DNA of 64,000 nucleotides, taken from assembly GCA_000987045.1 (NCBI GenBank), contig LAKY01000025.1:76352-140351 (forward strand). The letters run 5' to 3'. Positions within the stretch are counted from its first letter, which is position 1. The number at the start of each line of letters is the position of its first letter. A program made the translations under genes and the position numbers. The DNA comes from Clostridiales bacterium PH28_bin88 (GTDB lineage Bacteria; Bacillota; PH28-bin88). Shown here one piece after another: positions 42,834 to 52,176 of the stretch. The notes beneath the pieces were generated by a model. That model saw only the letters and a program-made list of their open reading frames with translations, searched no databases and had not been told where the DNA came from.

Positions 42834-42893
42834 TATAGAAAACTTGGCTTGCGCCTAGCCTTTGGCGTAGGCGGAAGCCTTAGTTGCACTTAT
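42834..42893 (+). repeat. Palindromic repeat family, copy A (short form)
   Basis: 60 bp between spoVS and smc. Starts TATAGAAAACTTGGCTTGCG and ends TTAGTTGCACTTAT; the arms pair (CTTGGCTTGCGCCTA with TAGGCGGAAGCCTTAG) as an imperfect hairpin. It is followed by AGCAGAAAG, a half-copy of the neighbouring hairpin seen at copies B and D. Confidence 0.75.
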
Positions 42894-42950
42894 ATCAAGC
42901 AGAAAGTTTATTGCAAGAAAACTGCTCACAAGGAGCAGCTTTTACATTTT

Positions 42951-43211
42951 TTATCGGGGCTCCACAATGAACCGGATAGCCGTTCTCTCTTCGCCCTCGA
43001 TGGAAATTTCCGCGAAGGCAGGTATCATAATCAGGTCGATCCCGTTAGGCGCCACGTAACCCCGGGCAATAGCGATAGCCTTGACCGCCTGGTTTACTGC
43101 GCCCGCACCTACCGCCTGAATTTCTGCCTTACCGCTCTGCCGAAAAACAGCTGCCAATGCTCCCGCGACTGCTTTGGGGTTTGATTGTGCAGAAACCTTG
43201 AGTACTTCCAT
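42951..43211 (-). CDS. spoVS: Stage V sporulation protein S
   Basis: 86 residues from ATG 43211 (AAAGGAGGAAG). MEVLKVSAQSNPKAVAGALA and VGAGAVNQAVKAIAIARGYV define this Alba-like small protein, needed for later sporulation stages in Bacillus. Its place between rnc and smc is unusual. Confidence 0.97.
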   Translation of the reverse strand: MEVLKVSAQSNPKAVAGALAAVFRQSGKAEIQAVGAGAVNQAVKAIAIARGYVAPNGIDLIMIPAFAEISIEGEERTAIRFIVEPR

Positions 43212-43294
43212 GACTCTTCCTCCTTTTCTCATGCCAGTCACGTCTACTATTGGTTATGACGAGTGTATTCGACAGTTGGCAATGAATTCCTGCT

Positions 43295-44005
43295 TCAAAC
43301 TTCCTCTCCCATCAATAATTCCAGGGCATGTTGAGCAGCTTGTTGTTCAGCCTCTTTTTTGCTGCGCCCGGTGCCCTTAGCCAGCAACCGGTTCTGAAGG
43401 CTCACACCGGCAACAAAGCGTTTATCATGATCTGGCCCCGATTCTCGCAGGATGGCGTAGTTCACGTTACTATCAAACCGCTTCTGCACCAGTTCTTGCA
43501 ACAGGGTTTTGTAATCCCTGTACTCCCCCGGCACCAGTGATTTCAGTTCTTTCCCCAGTTCCCGCACCACAAAATCCCGCGCGGTTTCCAAGCCGCCTTC
43601 GAGAAAAATCGCACCTACCACCGCTTCAAAAACATCCGCAAGGACAGACGACCGGTCACGTCCCCCCGTCAGTTCTTCCCCCCTGCCCAACAAGATATAT
43701 GAGCCCAGTTCCAATTGGCGGGCTCGTTGGGCCAGCGTCGGTTCACAAACAATGGCCGCCCGCATTTTGGTCAGGTCGCCTTCCGGACTACCGGGAAACA
43801 TGTGATATAAGTACTCTGCCACCACGAGACCAATTACGGCGTCACCCAGGAACTCCATCCGCTGGTTATGTTCCCACTTCAGGTGCTTGTGTTCAAAGGC
43901 AAAGGTCGGGTGGGTTAAGGCCACATTGACCAGTTCCACCAGGTTAAGCCGAATATCGAGTTTTACTAAAAGTTCCTGTAATTCTCGTCGTCGAGATGCG
44001 TCCAC
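43295..44005 (-). CDS. rnc: Ribonuclease III
   Basis: 236 residues. Signature NQRMEFLGDAVIGLVVAEYL with catalytic acidic residues, a second acidic cluster VLADVFEAVVGAIFLEGG, and a C-terminal dsRNA-binding domain (DYKTLLQELVQKR to GRSKKEAEQQAAQHALELL). Processes rRNA precursors and structured mRNAs. GTG start with AGAGGTGAAA. Separated from fabF by a 268-nt hairpin-rich insert. Confidence 0.97.
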   Translation of the reverse strand: MDASRRRELQELLVKLDIRLNLVELVNVALTHPTFAFEHKHLKWEHNQRMEFLGDAVIGLVVAEYLYHMFPGSPEGDLTKMRAAIVCEPTLAQRARQLELGSYILLGRGEELTGGRDRSSVLADVFEAVVGAIFLEGGLETARDFVVRELGKELKSLVPGEYRDYKTLLQELVQKRFDSNVNYAILRESGPDHDKRFVAGVSLQNRLLAKGTGRSKKEAEQQAAQHALELLMGEEV

Positions 44006-44096
44006 CTATTTCACCTCTAACGCCTGTTGACGAACTATGATACAGCTTTCAGCCGGATAGCTTTAGCATCCGATTTTACCCCCATAAAAAAGGAAA

Positions 44097-44269
44097 GGGG
44101 ACACCCCTGCTGAAGTTAGGGTATTTCTTTGTGGACAGGAATGTCCCCAACAAATGGGGTTTTGGAAAGAGGCAGAACCTTTCAACTACCCCCGACTGAA
44201 GTCAGGGGTATGTCTCCATACTTTAGTCGACTTTCAGTCGAGGTCGAACCCACCTGCTTTAGCAGGTGG
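44097..44269. mobile_element. Hairpin-rich insert resembling IS200/IS605-type ends, no transposase
   Basis: Between fabF and rnc. Contains GGGGACA/TGTCCCC (44097-44148), then three consecutive hairpins. They are ACCCCCGACT / AGTCAGGGGT (44188-44209, one G-T pair), TCGACT / AGTCGA (44227-44241) and CCACCTGC / GCAGGTGG with loop TTTA (44250-44269). Short subterminal hairpins with CCCCCGACTGAAGTC are common at the ends of IS200/IS605 elements and their non-autonomous derivatives. No reading frame is left. Confidence 0.5.
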
Positions 44270-44273
44270 TCGT

Positions 44274-45515
44274 TCAGTCCCGGAACTTCCTAACGATGGC
44301 TGTAGCGTTAGCTCCACCGAAACCAAAGGAATTCGACAGCGCTATTTCTACTGATTGCACCCGGGCCTTGTTTGGTACGTAATCCAAATCACAATCCGGA
44401 TCCGGATTCTCGTAATTAATGGTTGGTGGGATGACTCCATCCCGGATAGCAAGGGCACAGGCAATCAGTTCTACGGCTCCGGCAGCACCCAGCATGTGCC
44501 CTGTCATGGACTTGGTGGAACTAATAGCCACCTGATAGGCATACTTGCCGAAAACCTCTTTGATAGCCATGGTCTCAAACTTGTCGTTAAGGTCTGTAGA
44601 GGTACCATGGGCGTTAATGTAATTAATATTTGAGGGCTGCAGCCCGGCATCCGCCAGAGCAACTCGCATAGACAAGGCCGCTCCGAGCCCACCCGGAACC
44701 GGTGCGGTAATGTGATATGCGTCAGATGAACAGCCGTAGCCCACCATTTCCGCATAAATAGTAGCACCTCGCTGCCTGGCGTGTTCCAGAGTTTCCATAA
44801 TCAATACCCCGGACCCCTCGCTGAGCACGAACCCGTCCCGGTCCCGATCAAAAGGCCGGCTGGCTCGTTCCGGCTCCTCATTTCTGGTGGACATGGCCTT
44901 CATGGCGCAAAAACCCGCCATGGCCAAAGGAGTTACCGAGGCCTCGGCACCGCCGGTGATGACTACATCCGCACCACCCCGCTGCAGCAGTTTAAAAGCT
45001 TCTCCGGCGGCATTGGTGCCGGTGGCACAGGCGTTGACAACAGTATGATTAGGCCCCCGGGCTCCGGTAGTAATGGAAATCTGGCCCGCCGCCATGTTGG
45101 CGATCATCATTGGTACAAAGAATGGGCTGACGCGGTTGGGCCCCTTTTCCACCAGCACCTTCGCCTGGTCCTCAAAGGTCTCCATTCCCCCTATTCCGGT
45201 ACCGAACACCACTGCTACCCGGTCCAGGTCCACCTTCTCCAGGTCTAATCCCGCATCCCGAAGGGCTAGTTTAGTACCGGCTACGGCATACTGGGTAAAA
45301 CGGTCCATTCGCTTGGCCTCTTTGCGATCCAGGTAAAGGCCGGGATCAAAATCCTTTACTTCCCCGGCGATGCGAGTAGCCAAACCATCAGTGGGAAATT
45401 TGGTGATAGGGCCTATCCCCGGCCGGCCGGACGTCATGGCCTGCCAGAATTCCTCCTTGCCAGTCCCCACCGGTGAGATTACCCCCACACCGGTGATTAC
45501 CACTCGATGCTTCAA
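44274..45515 (-). CDS. fabF: 3-oxoacyl-[acyl-carrier-protein] synthase II
   Basis: 413 residues from TTG 45515 (AAGGGAGGT upstream). Elongating condensing enzyme of type II fatty acid synthesis. Catalytic Cys in VVNACATGTNAAGEA, His in NAHGTSTDLND and STKSMTGHMLGAAG, and C-terminal NSFGFGGANATAIV. Co-operonic with the fab cluster. Confidence 0.97.
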   Translation of the reverse strand: MKHRVVITGVGVISPVGTGKEEFWQAMTSGRPGIGPITKFPTDGLATRIAGEVKDFDPGLYLDRKEAKRMDRFTQYAVAGTKLALRDAGLDLEKVDLDRVAVVFGTGIGGMETFEDQAKVLVEKGPNRVSPFFVPMMIANMAAGQISITTGARGPNHTVVNACATGTNAAGEAFKLLQRGGADVVITGGAEASVTPLAMAGFCAMKAMSTRNEEPERASRPFDRDRDGFVLSEGSGVLIMETLEHARQRGATIYAEMVGYGCSSDAYHITAPVPGGLGAALSMRVALADAGLQPSNINYINAHGTSTDLNDKFETMAIKEVFGKYAYQVAISSTKSMTGHMLGAAGAVELIACALAIRDGVIPPTINYENPDPDCDLDYVPNKARVQSVEIALSNSFGFGGANATAIVRKFRD

Positions 45516-45519
45516 CTCA

Positions 45520-46479
45520 TTAACCTCCCTTTGCTGTAAGCGCATCAATCTCCTGCAATAGACGCTGGAAGATAGTCTTCACAGGCAAAATGTCTTTTAT
45601 TTTCTCTATCTGCTGGCCGGTAAAAATCAATCCTTCTTCCAGTCGCCCCTGTTGGGCTTGCCGCAAAGCTTTTAAAATGCAGAATTTTTTCGAGCAGTGC
45701 TTGAGGCAATGGGTGCATTTTAACTCGTCATCAGCTTTTTGGAACATTACCCGGTCGACAAAAGGATTCCGGACCGCCCGGCCTGGTAGCCCTACGGGGC
45801 TTTCAATAATCACGACATCTTTTTCCTGGGCCGCCACGTAGGCCGCCTTCAATTCAGGAGCCGCCCCCGATTCAGCGCTGGCGGCGAAACGTGTACCCAT
45901 CTGCACTCCATTGGCTCCCCGGGAAAACGCCTCCAGCACGTCCTTCCCTTCTATAATGCCACCCGCGGCAATAACCGGTATTTTAACCGCCTCCCGGACC
46001 TCTGGAACGATCTCCTTCCATGAACGGTCGGTTCCCAAGTGCCCACCGGCCTCTCCGCCTTCCACCACCACTGCGGCCGCTCCCAGCTTCTCCGCAATCC
46101 TGGCCAAACGGGCAGATGACACGATGGGGACAATGGCGGTCCTGGCCTCCTTCCCCCAGTCAAACATGTCCCGGGAGAACCCGGCCCCGGAAACCACCAG
46201 GTCAATCCCCTCTTCTAGAGCAGCCTTGACCAGGCGACCAAACTGGCTGGCGGCAAAAAGGACATTCACACCGATAATCCCGGTTGACAACCTCCTTGCT
46301 TCCCGAATCTCCCGCCGGAGTTCGCTCACAGACATACCCGTGCCTGCGATCAAGCCAATGCCGCCTTCGCTTGCCACCGCCGCTGCGAGGGGAGCGGTGG
46401 AAATGCGTACAGCCATCCCTCCCTGCACAATGGGGATCTTCGCTACTAGTTCGCCAATCTTTAATTCAGGCAGTCGCAT
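45520..46479 (-). CDS. FabK / nitronate-monooxygenase-like FMN protein with C-terminal Cys cluster
   Basis: 319 residues. TIM-barrel flavoprotein: IPIVQGGMAVRIS (start), VVVEGGEAGGHLG, IPVIAAGGIIEG and GVQMGTRFAAS bind FMN. Unlike the FabK copy at 48541, it carries CTHCLKHCSKKFC at residues 255-267 (C-x2-C-x3-C-x4-C), which could hold an iron-sulfur cluster or zinc. Sits between acpP and fabF with a 4-nt gap to fabF, so a lipid-related redox role is likely. Substrate unknown; it may be an alternative enoyl-ACP reductase or a nitronate monooxygenase. Confidence 0.82.
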   Translation of the reverse strand: MRLPELKIGELVAKIPIVQGGMAVRISTAPLAAAVASEGGIGLIAGTGMSVSELRREIREARRLSTGIIGVNVLFAASQFGRLVKAALEEGIDLVVSGAGFSRDMFDWGKEARTAIVPIVSSARLARIAEKLGAAAVVVEGGEAGGHLGTDRSWKEIVPEVREAVKIPVIAAGGIIEGKDVLEAFSRGANGVQMGTRFAASAESGAAPELKAAYVAAQEKDVVIIESPVGLPGRAVRNPFVDRVMFQKADDELKCTHCLKHCSKKFCILKALRQAQQGRLEEGLIFTGQQIEKIKDILPVKTIFQRLLQEIDALTAKGG

Positions 46480-46532
46480 TTCCTTCTATGTCCTCCCCTG
46501 TCGTCCTTTGATCACTATTTATTTAAGAAAAT

Positions 46533-46550
46533 CCCGTAGGAACCTACGGG
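46533..46550 (-). terminator. Hairpin after acpP
   Basis: Stem CCCGTAGG / CCTACGGG with a 2-nt loop, followed on the minus strand by ATTTTCTT. Probably a partial terminator that lets acpP be made in excess of the downstream genes. Confidence 0.6.
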
Positions 46551-46565
46551 ACCTTCCAGGGCACA

Positions 46566-46805
<240 letters not shown>

Positions 46806-46833
46806 TCACCCCCCCTCCACAATTTCCGAATAA

Positions 46834-47577
46834 CTACATCACCATGCCCCCGTCGATATGGATTGTCTGGCCGGTAATGTAACTGGATGCCGGCGAGGAC
46901 AGGAACAGCACTACCTCGGCTACCTCCGCCGGCTCGCCCCAGCGCCCCAGCGGGATTCGTTTAAGCAGTTCTTCCTTCACCCCGTCGGGTAAATCTGCGG
47001 TCATGTCTGTGGCGATAAAACCCGGGGCCACGGCATTGACCAGTATGCCCCTGGAAGCAACTTCCTTCGCCACCGACTTGGTCAGCCCGATAATGCCCGC
47101 CTTGGCGGCGGCATAATTGGCTTGACCGGCGTTCCCCGTCACCCCGACCACCGAGGCTACGTTGATGATTCTACCTTTCTTCTGTTTCAACATGGGACGG
47201 ACAGCCGCCCTGATACAATTGTACACACCTTTAAGATTTATATTCATCACCTGATCCCAATCTTCGGGCTTCATCCGCATTAACAAGTTATCCCGGGTAA
47301 TGCCTGCGTTGTTGACGAGGATGTCGATGCGCCCGTAGCGGTCCAGGGTGAACTTCATCATGTCTTCCACCTGTGCCTCGTCGCTCACATCGCCGCGATA
47401 CGCTACCGCGTCATCCCCGGCCTGGCGTACTTTCTCCACTACCTCCGCAGCCGCCGCCTCGTTGCCCGCATAGTTTACCACCACACGGGCACCCGCACAG
47501 CCCAGGGTGATGGCCACAGCCCGCCCGATACCCCGGGAGCCCCCTGTCACAATCGCTACCTGTCCGTCTAAACTCAT
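46834..47577 (-). CDS. fabG: 3-oxoacyl-[acyl-carrier-protein] reductase
   Basis: 247 residues from ATG 47577 (GAGGGTGG upstream). Short-chain dehydrogenase: NADPH loop [26 protein letters not shown], catalytic Ser in [12 protein letters not shown] and YxxxK in [10 protein letters not shown]-terminal [14 protein letters not shown]. Performs the first reduction of the elongation cycle. Confidence 0.97.
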   Translation of the reverse strand: MSLDGQVAIVTGGSRGIGRAVAITLGCAGARVVVNYAGNEAAAAEVVEKVRQAGDDAVAYRGDVSDEAQVEDMMKFTLDRYGRIDILVNNAGITRDNLLMRMKPEDWDQVMNINLKGVYNCIRAAVRPMLKQKKGRIINVASVVGVTGNAGQANYAAAKAGIIGLTKSVAKEVASRGILVNAVAPGFIATDMTADLPDGVKEELLKRIPLGRWGEPAEVAEVVLFLSSPASSYITGQTIHIDGGMVM

Positions 47578-47578
47578 T

Positions 47579-48520
47579 TTAGCCACCCTCTCCCAAACTT
47601 GCAAGTGTCTTTTCCAAGGATGCCACGTCCTGGACTCCGAACACCTTGACCTGCTTGTCGATTTTCTTCACCAACCCACCCAGGACTGTGCCAGGGCCCA
47701 CTTCAACAAAGGTATCCACGCCGTCAGCAATCAGGCGCCGGATGGACGCCTCCCACCGGACCGGACTACTAATCTGTCGCACCAGGGCTTCCCTGATTTC
47801 CATAGGAGCGCTGGCGTAATCAGCAGACACGTTGGCTACAAATTTTATATCCGGCGGGCGGATGGACACCCGCTGCAGAGCATCGGCCAGTTGCTCCCCT
47901 GCGGGCAGCATCAGCGAAGAGTGGAACGGGCCGCTCACCGCTATTGGAATGACCCGCTTGGCCCCTGATTGCCTGGCAAGTTCCATGGCCTTTTCCATGG
48001 CCTCCTGTTGCCCGGCAATCACTACCTGCCCGGGGCAGTTGTAGTTGGCAGGCTCCACCACACCAACAACCGATGCCTGCTGGCATATCTCAGCCACCTG
48101 ATCTCCCGGGAGCCCCAGGACGGCAACCATACCGCCCTCACCTGCCGGAACCGCCTCCTCCATCAGCCTGCCACGGAGCCGGACTAGCTCAAGGGCTTCT
48201 TCGAACCGCATCGCCCCTGTGGACACCAGCGCGCTGTACTCACCCAGGCTGTGGCCTGCCACGAACTGAGGCCGTACCCCGTATCGTTCCAACACCCGCA
48301 AGCTGGCGATACTGGTTGCCAGCACCGCCGGTTGGGTGTTGGTGGTCAGCTTCAACTCCTCCTCAGGCCCCGCGAAACAGAGCCGTGACAAGGGAAAACC
48401 CAACCGCTCATCCGCTGCTGTAAATACTTTTTGGGCTTCGGGAAATTCACAGGCCAGTTCCCGGCCCATGCCGACAAACTGCGATCCCTGCCCAGGAAAG
48501 ATAAAGGCTAAAACACTCAA
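47579..48520 (-). CDS. fabD: Malonyl-CoA:ACP transacylase
   Basis: 313 residues from TTG 48520 with GGAGGAAGG upstream. [17 protein letters not shown], nucleophile Ser in [13 protein letters not shown], and catalytic His in [10 protein letters not shown]. Loads malonyl groups onto AcpP. The stop codon adjoins the fabG start. Confidence 0.97.
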   Translation of the reverse strand: MSVLAFIFPGQGSQFVGMGRELACEFPEAQKVFTAADERLGFPLSRLCFAGPEEELKLTTNTQPAVLATSIASLRVLERYGVRPQFVAGHSLGEYSALVSTGAMRFEEALELVRLRGRLMEEAVPAGEGGMVAVLGLPGDQVAEICQQASVVGVVEPANYNCPGQVVIAGQQEAMEKAMELARQSGAKRVIPIAVSGPFHSSLMLPAGEQLADALQRVSIRPPDIKFVANVSADYASAPMEIREALVRQISSPVRWEASIRRLIADGVDTFVEVGPGTVLGGLVKKIDKQVKVFGVQDVASLEKTLASLGEGG

Positions 48521-48540
48521 TGATTCCTTCCTCCACACTT

Positions 48541-49500
48541 CTACATGGTTTCCTGGGAGCAATAACGGGTGGCCGCCCTTGCCAGGATCTGTTTTGCGTC
48601 CGCAACCACCTGGTGGATAATGTCCCGTGCCGGTATTATCTCATTGACAACGGCAGCTATCTGGCCTGCCATCACCGAGCCGAATTCTGTATCGCCATCC
48701 CTCATGGCGGCTCGCAAGGCGCCTACCCCGAGTTCCTCCACTTCTGCTGCCGAGGCGCCCACCGCGGCTAGTTCCTCATACCGCTTGACCAGTTTATTAC
48801 GCAGCACCCGCACAGGGTGTCCGGTGATTTCCCCTGTGACAGCGGTGTCGCGGTCTTTAGCCCCCAGGATCATTTGTTTTACATTCGGGTGAACTGTACA
48901 TTCATCCGCACACATAAACCGGGTACCCATCTGCACCCCTTGAGCGCCCAGGGTCAGGGCAGCCGCCAGGCCACGCCCGTCGGCAATACCTCCGGCGGCG
49001 ATAACCGGCAAGTCCACCGCATCGACTACCTGTGGTACCAGAACCATGGTAGTAATCTGACCAATATGTCCTCCCGATTCCATCCCTTCGGCAATGATCG
49101 CATCCACACCGGAACGAGCCAGGCGTTTAGCAAGGGCCACAGAGGATACTACCGGCACTATCTTGGTTCCATTCTCCTTCAAATCTGGTATGTATTTTCC
49201 CGGATTCCCCGCTCCGGTAGTCACCACCGGTACCCGTTCCTTCAACACCACTTCCATTACCTGTTCAGCAAACGGTGACATCAACATCACGTTAACGCCA
49301 AAAGGCCTTCCGGTGAGACTCTTTACCTTACGGATCTCTCCTTGAACCCACTGGGGAGGTGCGTTACCCGCACCAATAATACCTAAGCCTCCTGCCAGGG
49401 AAACCGCGGCAGCCAGCTCCCCCGTGGCGACCCAAGCCATTCCCCCCTGCAGGATCGGGTATTCTATCCCCAGCAGTTCGCACAGCGGTGTTTTTAGCAT
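48541..49500 (-). CDS. fabK: Enoyl-[acyl-carrier-protein] reductase II (FMN)
   Basis: 319 residues from ATG 49500 (GGGGAGGGA upstream). FabK features: YPILQGGMAWVATGELAAAV, GIIGAGNAPP, IIAEGMESGGHIG, LPVIAAGGIADGRG and GVQMGTRFMCADE. The only clear enoyl-ACP reductase here (no fabI), placed in the fab operon between fabH and fabD. FabK enzymes are usually insensitive to triclosan. Confidence 0.93.
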   Translation of the reverse strand: MLKTPLCELLGIEYPILQGGMAWVATGELAAAVSLAGGLGIIGAGNAPPQWVQGEIRKVKSLTGRPFGVNVMLMSPFAEQVMEVVLKERVPVVTTGAGNPGKYIPDLKENGTKIVPVVSSVALAKRLARSGVDAIIAEGMESGGHIGQITTMVLVPQVVDAVDLPVIAAGGIADGRGLAAALTLGAQGVQMGTRFMCADECTVHPNVKQMILGAKDRDTAVTGEITGHPVRVLRNKLVKRYEELAAVGASAAEVEELGVGALRAAMRDGDTEFGSVMAGQIAAVVNEIIPARDIIHQVVADAKQILARAATRYCSQETM

Positions 49501-49541
49501 CTCTGTTGTTCCCTCCCCCTTGGCCGATTTAGACTTTGCAA

Positions 49542-50543
49542 TCACTTCCACCACTTGAGCACACCGGCACCCCAGGTCAAACCCGTCCCGAAGGCTACCA
49601 GTAGTACCACGTCCCCCTTATGGATCCTGCCTTCTTTAAGGGTTTCATGCAGGGCTACCGGTATGGATGCGCTGGACATGTTACCGTACCGGTCCAAGTT
49701 AACACAGACCTTGTCGGAAGGCAGTTCCAACCTCTTCCGTGCGGCGTCCACAATGCGCAGGTTGGCCTGGTGAGGCACAAGAAAATCTACGTCCTCTTTA
49801 CTCAAACCACACTGCTCAAGGGCCTGCATAGTGGCATTATCCATTACCCGTACAGCGAATTTGAACACATCGTTCCCCGACATGTGAATGGTATGAAGCT
49901 TTTTGTCTACCGTTTCTCTTGAGGCGGGCATCAGGGATCCCCCCGCGGGTTGGAAAAGGTGTTTACCTCCTCCCCCGTCAGACCCCAGTACCATAGATAA
50001 GACGCCATAGCCCTCCGGCACGGGGCGCAGCACTACCGCTCCAGCCCCATCGCCGAACAACACGCAGGTTGACCGGTCCTCCCAGTTGGTGACGCGACTG
50101 AGCATATCGGCTCCGATAACCAAAACAGTGTCGTACGTCCCGGTGGCGATAAACTGCCGGCCAACAGCCATCCCGTATATGAAACCGGTACAACCAGCCT
50201 CCAGATCGAAGGCCGCGGCCCGGCGCGCCCCCAGCCTGTCCTGCACCAGGCAAGCGGTAGCAGGGAATAGGTAATCAGGGGTCACAGTTGCCACGATGAC
50301 TAATTCCACCTCTTCTGCCACAATTCCCGCATCGTCCAGGGCCTGTTGGGCCGCCAGGACACACATATGAGAGGTAGCCATCTCAGGGTCCATCGCCCGC
50401 CGTCGCTCCCGGATTCCGGTTCTGGTCCGGATCCACTCGTCACTGGTATCCACTATTTTTTCCAAATCGGCGTTAGTTACAGTCTCCGGTGGCACGTGCA
50501 TCCCGGTCCCAACAATACCGACCTGCCTGAGCTGGGTATTCAT
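49542..50543 (-). CDS. fabH: 3-oxoacyl-[acyl-carrier-protein] synthase III
   Basis: 333 residues from ATG 50543 (AAGGAGGG). Initiating condensing enzyme. Active-site Cys in FDLEAGCTGFIYGM, His in LVPHQANLRI, Asn in YGNMSSASIPVAL. TSDEWIRTRTGIRERR is the N-terminal family motif. Confidence 0.97.
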   Translation of the reverse strand: MNTQLRQVGIVGTGMHVPPETVTNADLEKIVDTSDEWIRTRTGIRERRRAMDPEMATSHMCVLAAQQALDDAGIVAEEVELVIVATVTPDYLFPATACLVQDRLGARRAAAFDLEAGCTGFIYGMAVGRQFIATGTYDTVLVIGADMLSRVTNWEDRSTCVLFGDGAGAVVLRPVPEGYGVLSMVLGSDGGGGKHLFQPAGGSLMPASRETVDKKLHTIHMSGNDVFKFAVRVMDNATMQALEQCGLSKEDVDFLVPHQANLRIVDAARKRLELPSDKVCVNLDRYGNMSSASIPVALHETLKEGRIHKGDVVLLVAFGTGLTWGAGVLKWWK

Positions 50544-50554
50544 GGTTGCCCTCC

Positions 50555-51535
50555 TTATCCTACGTAATGGCTGATTTGTTCCACGAACCGGTTTTCCACG
50601 CACTGGGCGGCCACCCGGACAGCGTTTTTGATCGCTTTGGCCTTAGAACTGCCATGGCAGATGATGCTTACCCCCTGTACACCTAAAAGGGGCGCGCCGC
50701 CGTATTCATCGTATTCCAACCTGCGTTTCATCGCTCTAAAACCTGGAAGCATCAGCGCAGCACCGATGCGGGTGCGGGTAGAACGAGCCATTTCCGCCTG
50801 GATCATTTGGAACACAGCGGAGATCAATCCTTCACCGAATTTCAACAGGCTGTTGCCCACAAACCCATCGCAGACGATGACATCCGCATCACTGCAGGGA
50901 ATGTCTCTGGCTTCCACGTTCCCGATAAAGTTTAACCCCGAAGCCATTAACAGGTTATAGGTTGCCAGGGTCAACTCGTTACCCTTGGTAACCTCTGTGC
51001 CGATGTTCAAAAGCCCCACCCGGGGGTTGGGTACGGCCAGTACCTTCTCTGTGTACAAACTGCCTATTTGAGCATATTCCACCAGGTTTTGCGGTTTGCA
51101 ATCCACATTGGCCCCAACGTCCAGGATTAGCTTACCCCCCTTGAGGGTGGGGAGCACAGTGGCAATGGCTGGCCGCTGGACCCCTTTGATCCTTCCCAGC
51201 ATCAGTAACGCGGCAGACATCTGCGCCCCTGTGCTGCCGGCTGAAACCAGCCCTCCCGCCGTTCCTTCTTTTACCAGCCTGGTAGCCACCGCGATTGAAG
51301 AGTCCTTTTTGCGTCGTAAGGCCACTGCCGGCTGCTCAGCCATGTCCACCACCTCGCTGGCGTGGTGAATGGTCACTCCTGATACCGGACCTAACCTGGC
51401 CAGTTCCTTCTTTACAATGGCCTCGTCTCCCACTAGAATAACTTCAGCGATGCCTTCCCTTGCCGCTTCCACCGCGCCCTTGATGATCTCCTCCGGGGCG
51501 TGGTCGCCGCCCATGGCGTCCACGGCGATTTTCAT
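50555..51535 (-). CDS. plsX: Phosphate acyltransferase PlsX
   Basis: 326 residues. Makes acyl-phosphate from acyl-ACP for phospholipid synthesis. MKIAVDAMGGDHAPEEIIKG, GSTGAQMSAALLMLG and VCDGFVGNSLLKFGEG are present. fapR-plsX-fabH order is conserved in Firmicutes. Confidence 0.97.
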   Translation of the reverse strand: MKIAVDAMGGDHAPEEIIKGAVEAAREGIAEVILVGDEAIVKKELARLGPVSGVTIHHASEVVDMAEQPAVALRRKKDSSIAVATRLVKEGTAGGLVSAGSTGAQMSAALLMLGRIKGVQRPAIATVLPTLKGGKLILDVGANVDCKPQNLVEYAQIGSLYTEKVLAVPNPRVGLLNIGTEVTKGNELTLATYNLLMASGLNFIGNVEARDIPCSDADVIVCDGFVGNSLLKFGEGLISAVFQMIQAEMARSTRTRIGAALMLPGFRAMKRRLEYDEYGGAPLLGVQGVSIICHGSSKAKAIKNAVRVAAQCVENRFVEQISHYVG

Positions 51536-51539
51536 GCCA

Positions 51540-52124
51540 TCATGCCTCCCTGGGTACCCGCCTGTCCAAGGCGGATACTACAAATTGCCCCTTAAACACC
51601 ATCTCCGCATCCACCTTCGAGTAAACCGACACCAGGTAGGTGATCCCCCGCTGGGCTTTAACCACTGCCTTGGCTACTACCCGCTCGTGTAAGTAGACCG
51701 GTCTTTTATAGCGAATGCGGGCACTCCCGGTCAGAACCAGGTCCGCGTCGATGACCGCCACCGCCAGGGAATTTGCCTGGGCAAACAGGAAGTGCCCCCG
51801 AGCCACCTTGGTCCGGGCCAGCACCATCTCCGGTAAAATACTTAAAACCGACAGCCCGCCTTTACCCAGTTCCAGGTCCAGCAGTTCCCCTACCAGTTCA
51901 CTCTCTGCCAGCGACCGTACTTTTCCGAAGACTCCCTGGGCCACCGTCCTGAGACGCTGGCGCAGTTCGGGGATCCCCAAGGTCATCCGGTCCAGCCGGA
52001 TGGTCGGTATACTGACACCAAAGTATTGTGCCAGTTCCTCATCGGTACAAAGCGGGTTAAGTTCCAGGTGCTCTGCCAATTCCTGCTGTCTCTTTTCCCT
52101 GGTTAACGGTTTCTTCGCCACCAC
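51540..52124 (-). CDS. fapR: Fatty acid and phospholipid biosynthesis repressor FapR
   Basis: 194 residues from GTG 52124, preceded by AAGGTGGT; GTG 52136 is an alternative. N-terminal helix-turn-helix (CTDEELAQYFGVSIPTIRLD) and C-terminal hot-dog fold (ANSLAVAVIDADLVLTGSAR, KRPVYLHERVVAKA) that binds malonyl-CoA. In Bacillus the repressor releases DNA when malonyl-CoA rises. It heads the lipid operon and probably regulates it, including itself (see 52143-52159). Confidence 0.95.
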   Translation of the reverse strand: MVAKKPLTREKRQQELAEHLELNPLCTDEELAQYFGVSIPTIRLDRMTLGIPELRQRLRTVAQGVFGKVRSLAESELVGELLDLELGKGGLSVLSILPEMVLARTKVARGHFLFAQANSLAVAVIDADLVLTGSARIRYKRPVYLHERVVAKAVVKAQRGITYLVSVYSKVDAEMVFKGQFVVSALDRRVPREA

Positions 52125-52142
52125 GGCCCTTACCACCTTGTT

Positions 52143-52159
52143 CTATTACCTGGTTTTAT
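52143..52159. promoter_or_regulatory. Candidate FapR operator
   Basis: Core ACCTGGT with partly symmetric arms, just downstream of the predicted start of transcription and before the fapR start. The known Bacillus operator has a similar ACC(T)xGGT core with TTAGT/ACTAA arms; the arms here are imperfect. Confidence 0.4.
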
Positions 52160-52176
52160 TACCAACTCATAATAAT

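Noticed and set aside
15737..42893. CRISPR array
   Set aside because: The repeats are widely dispersed, palindromic and lack regular spacers; they do not form an array.
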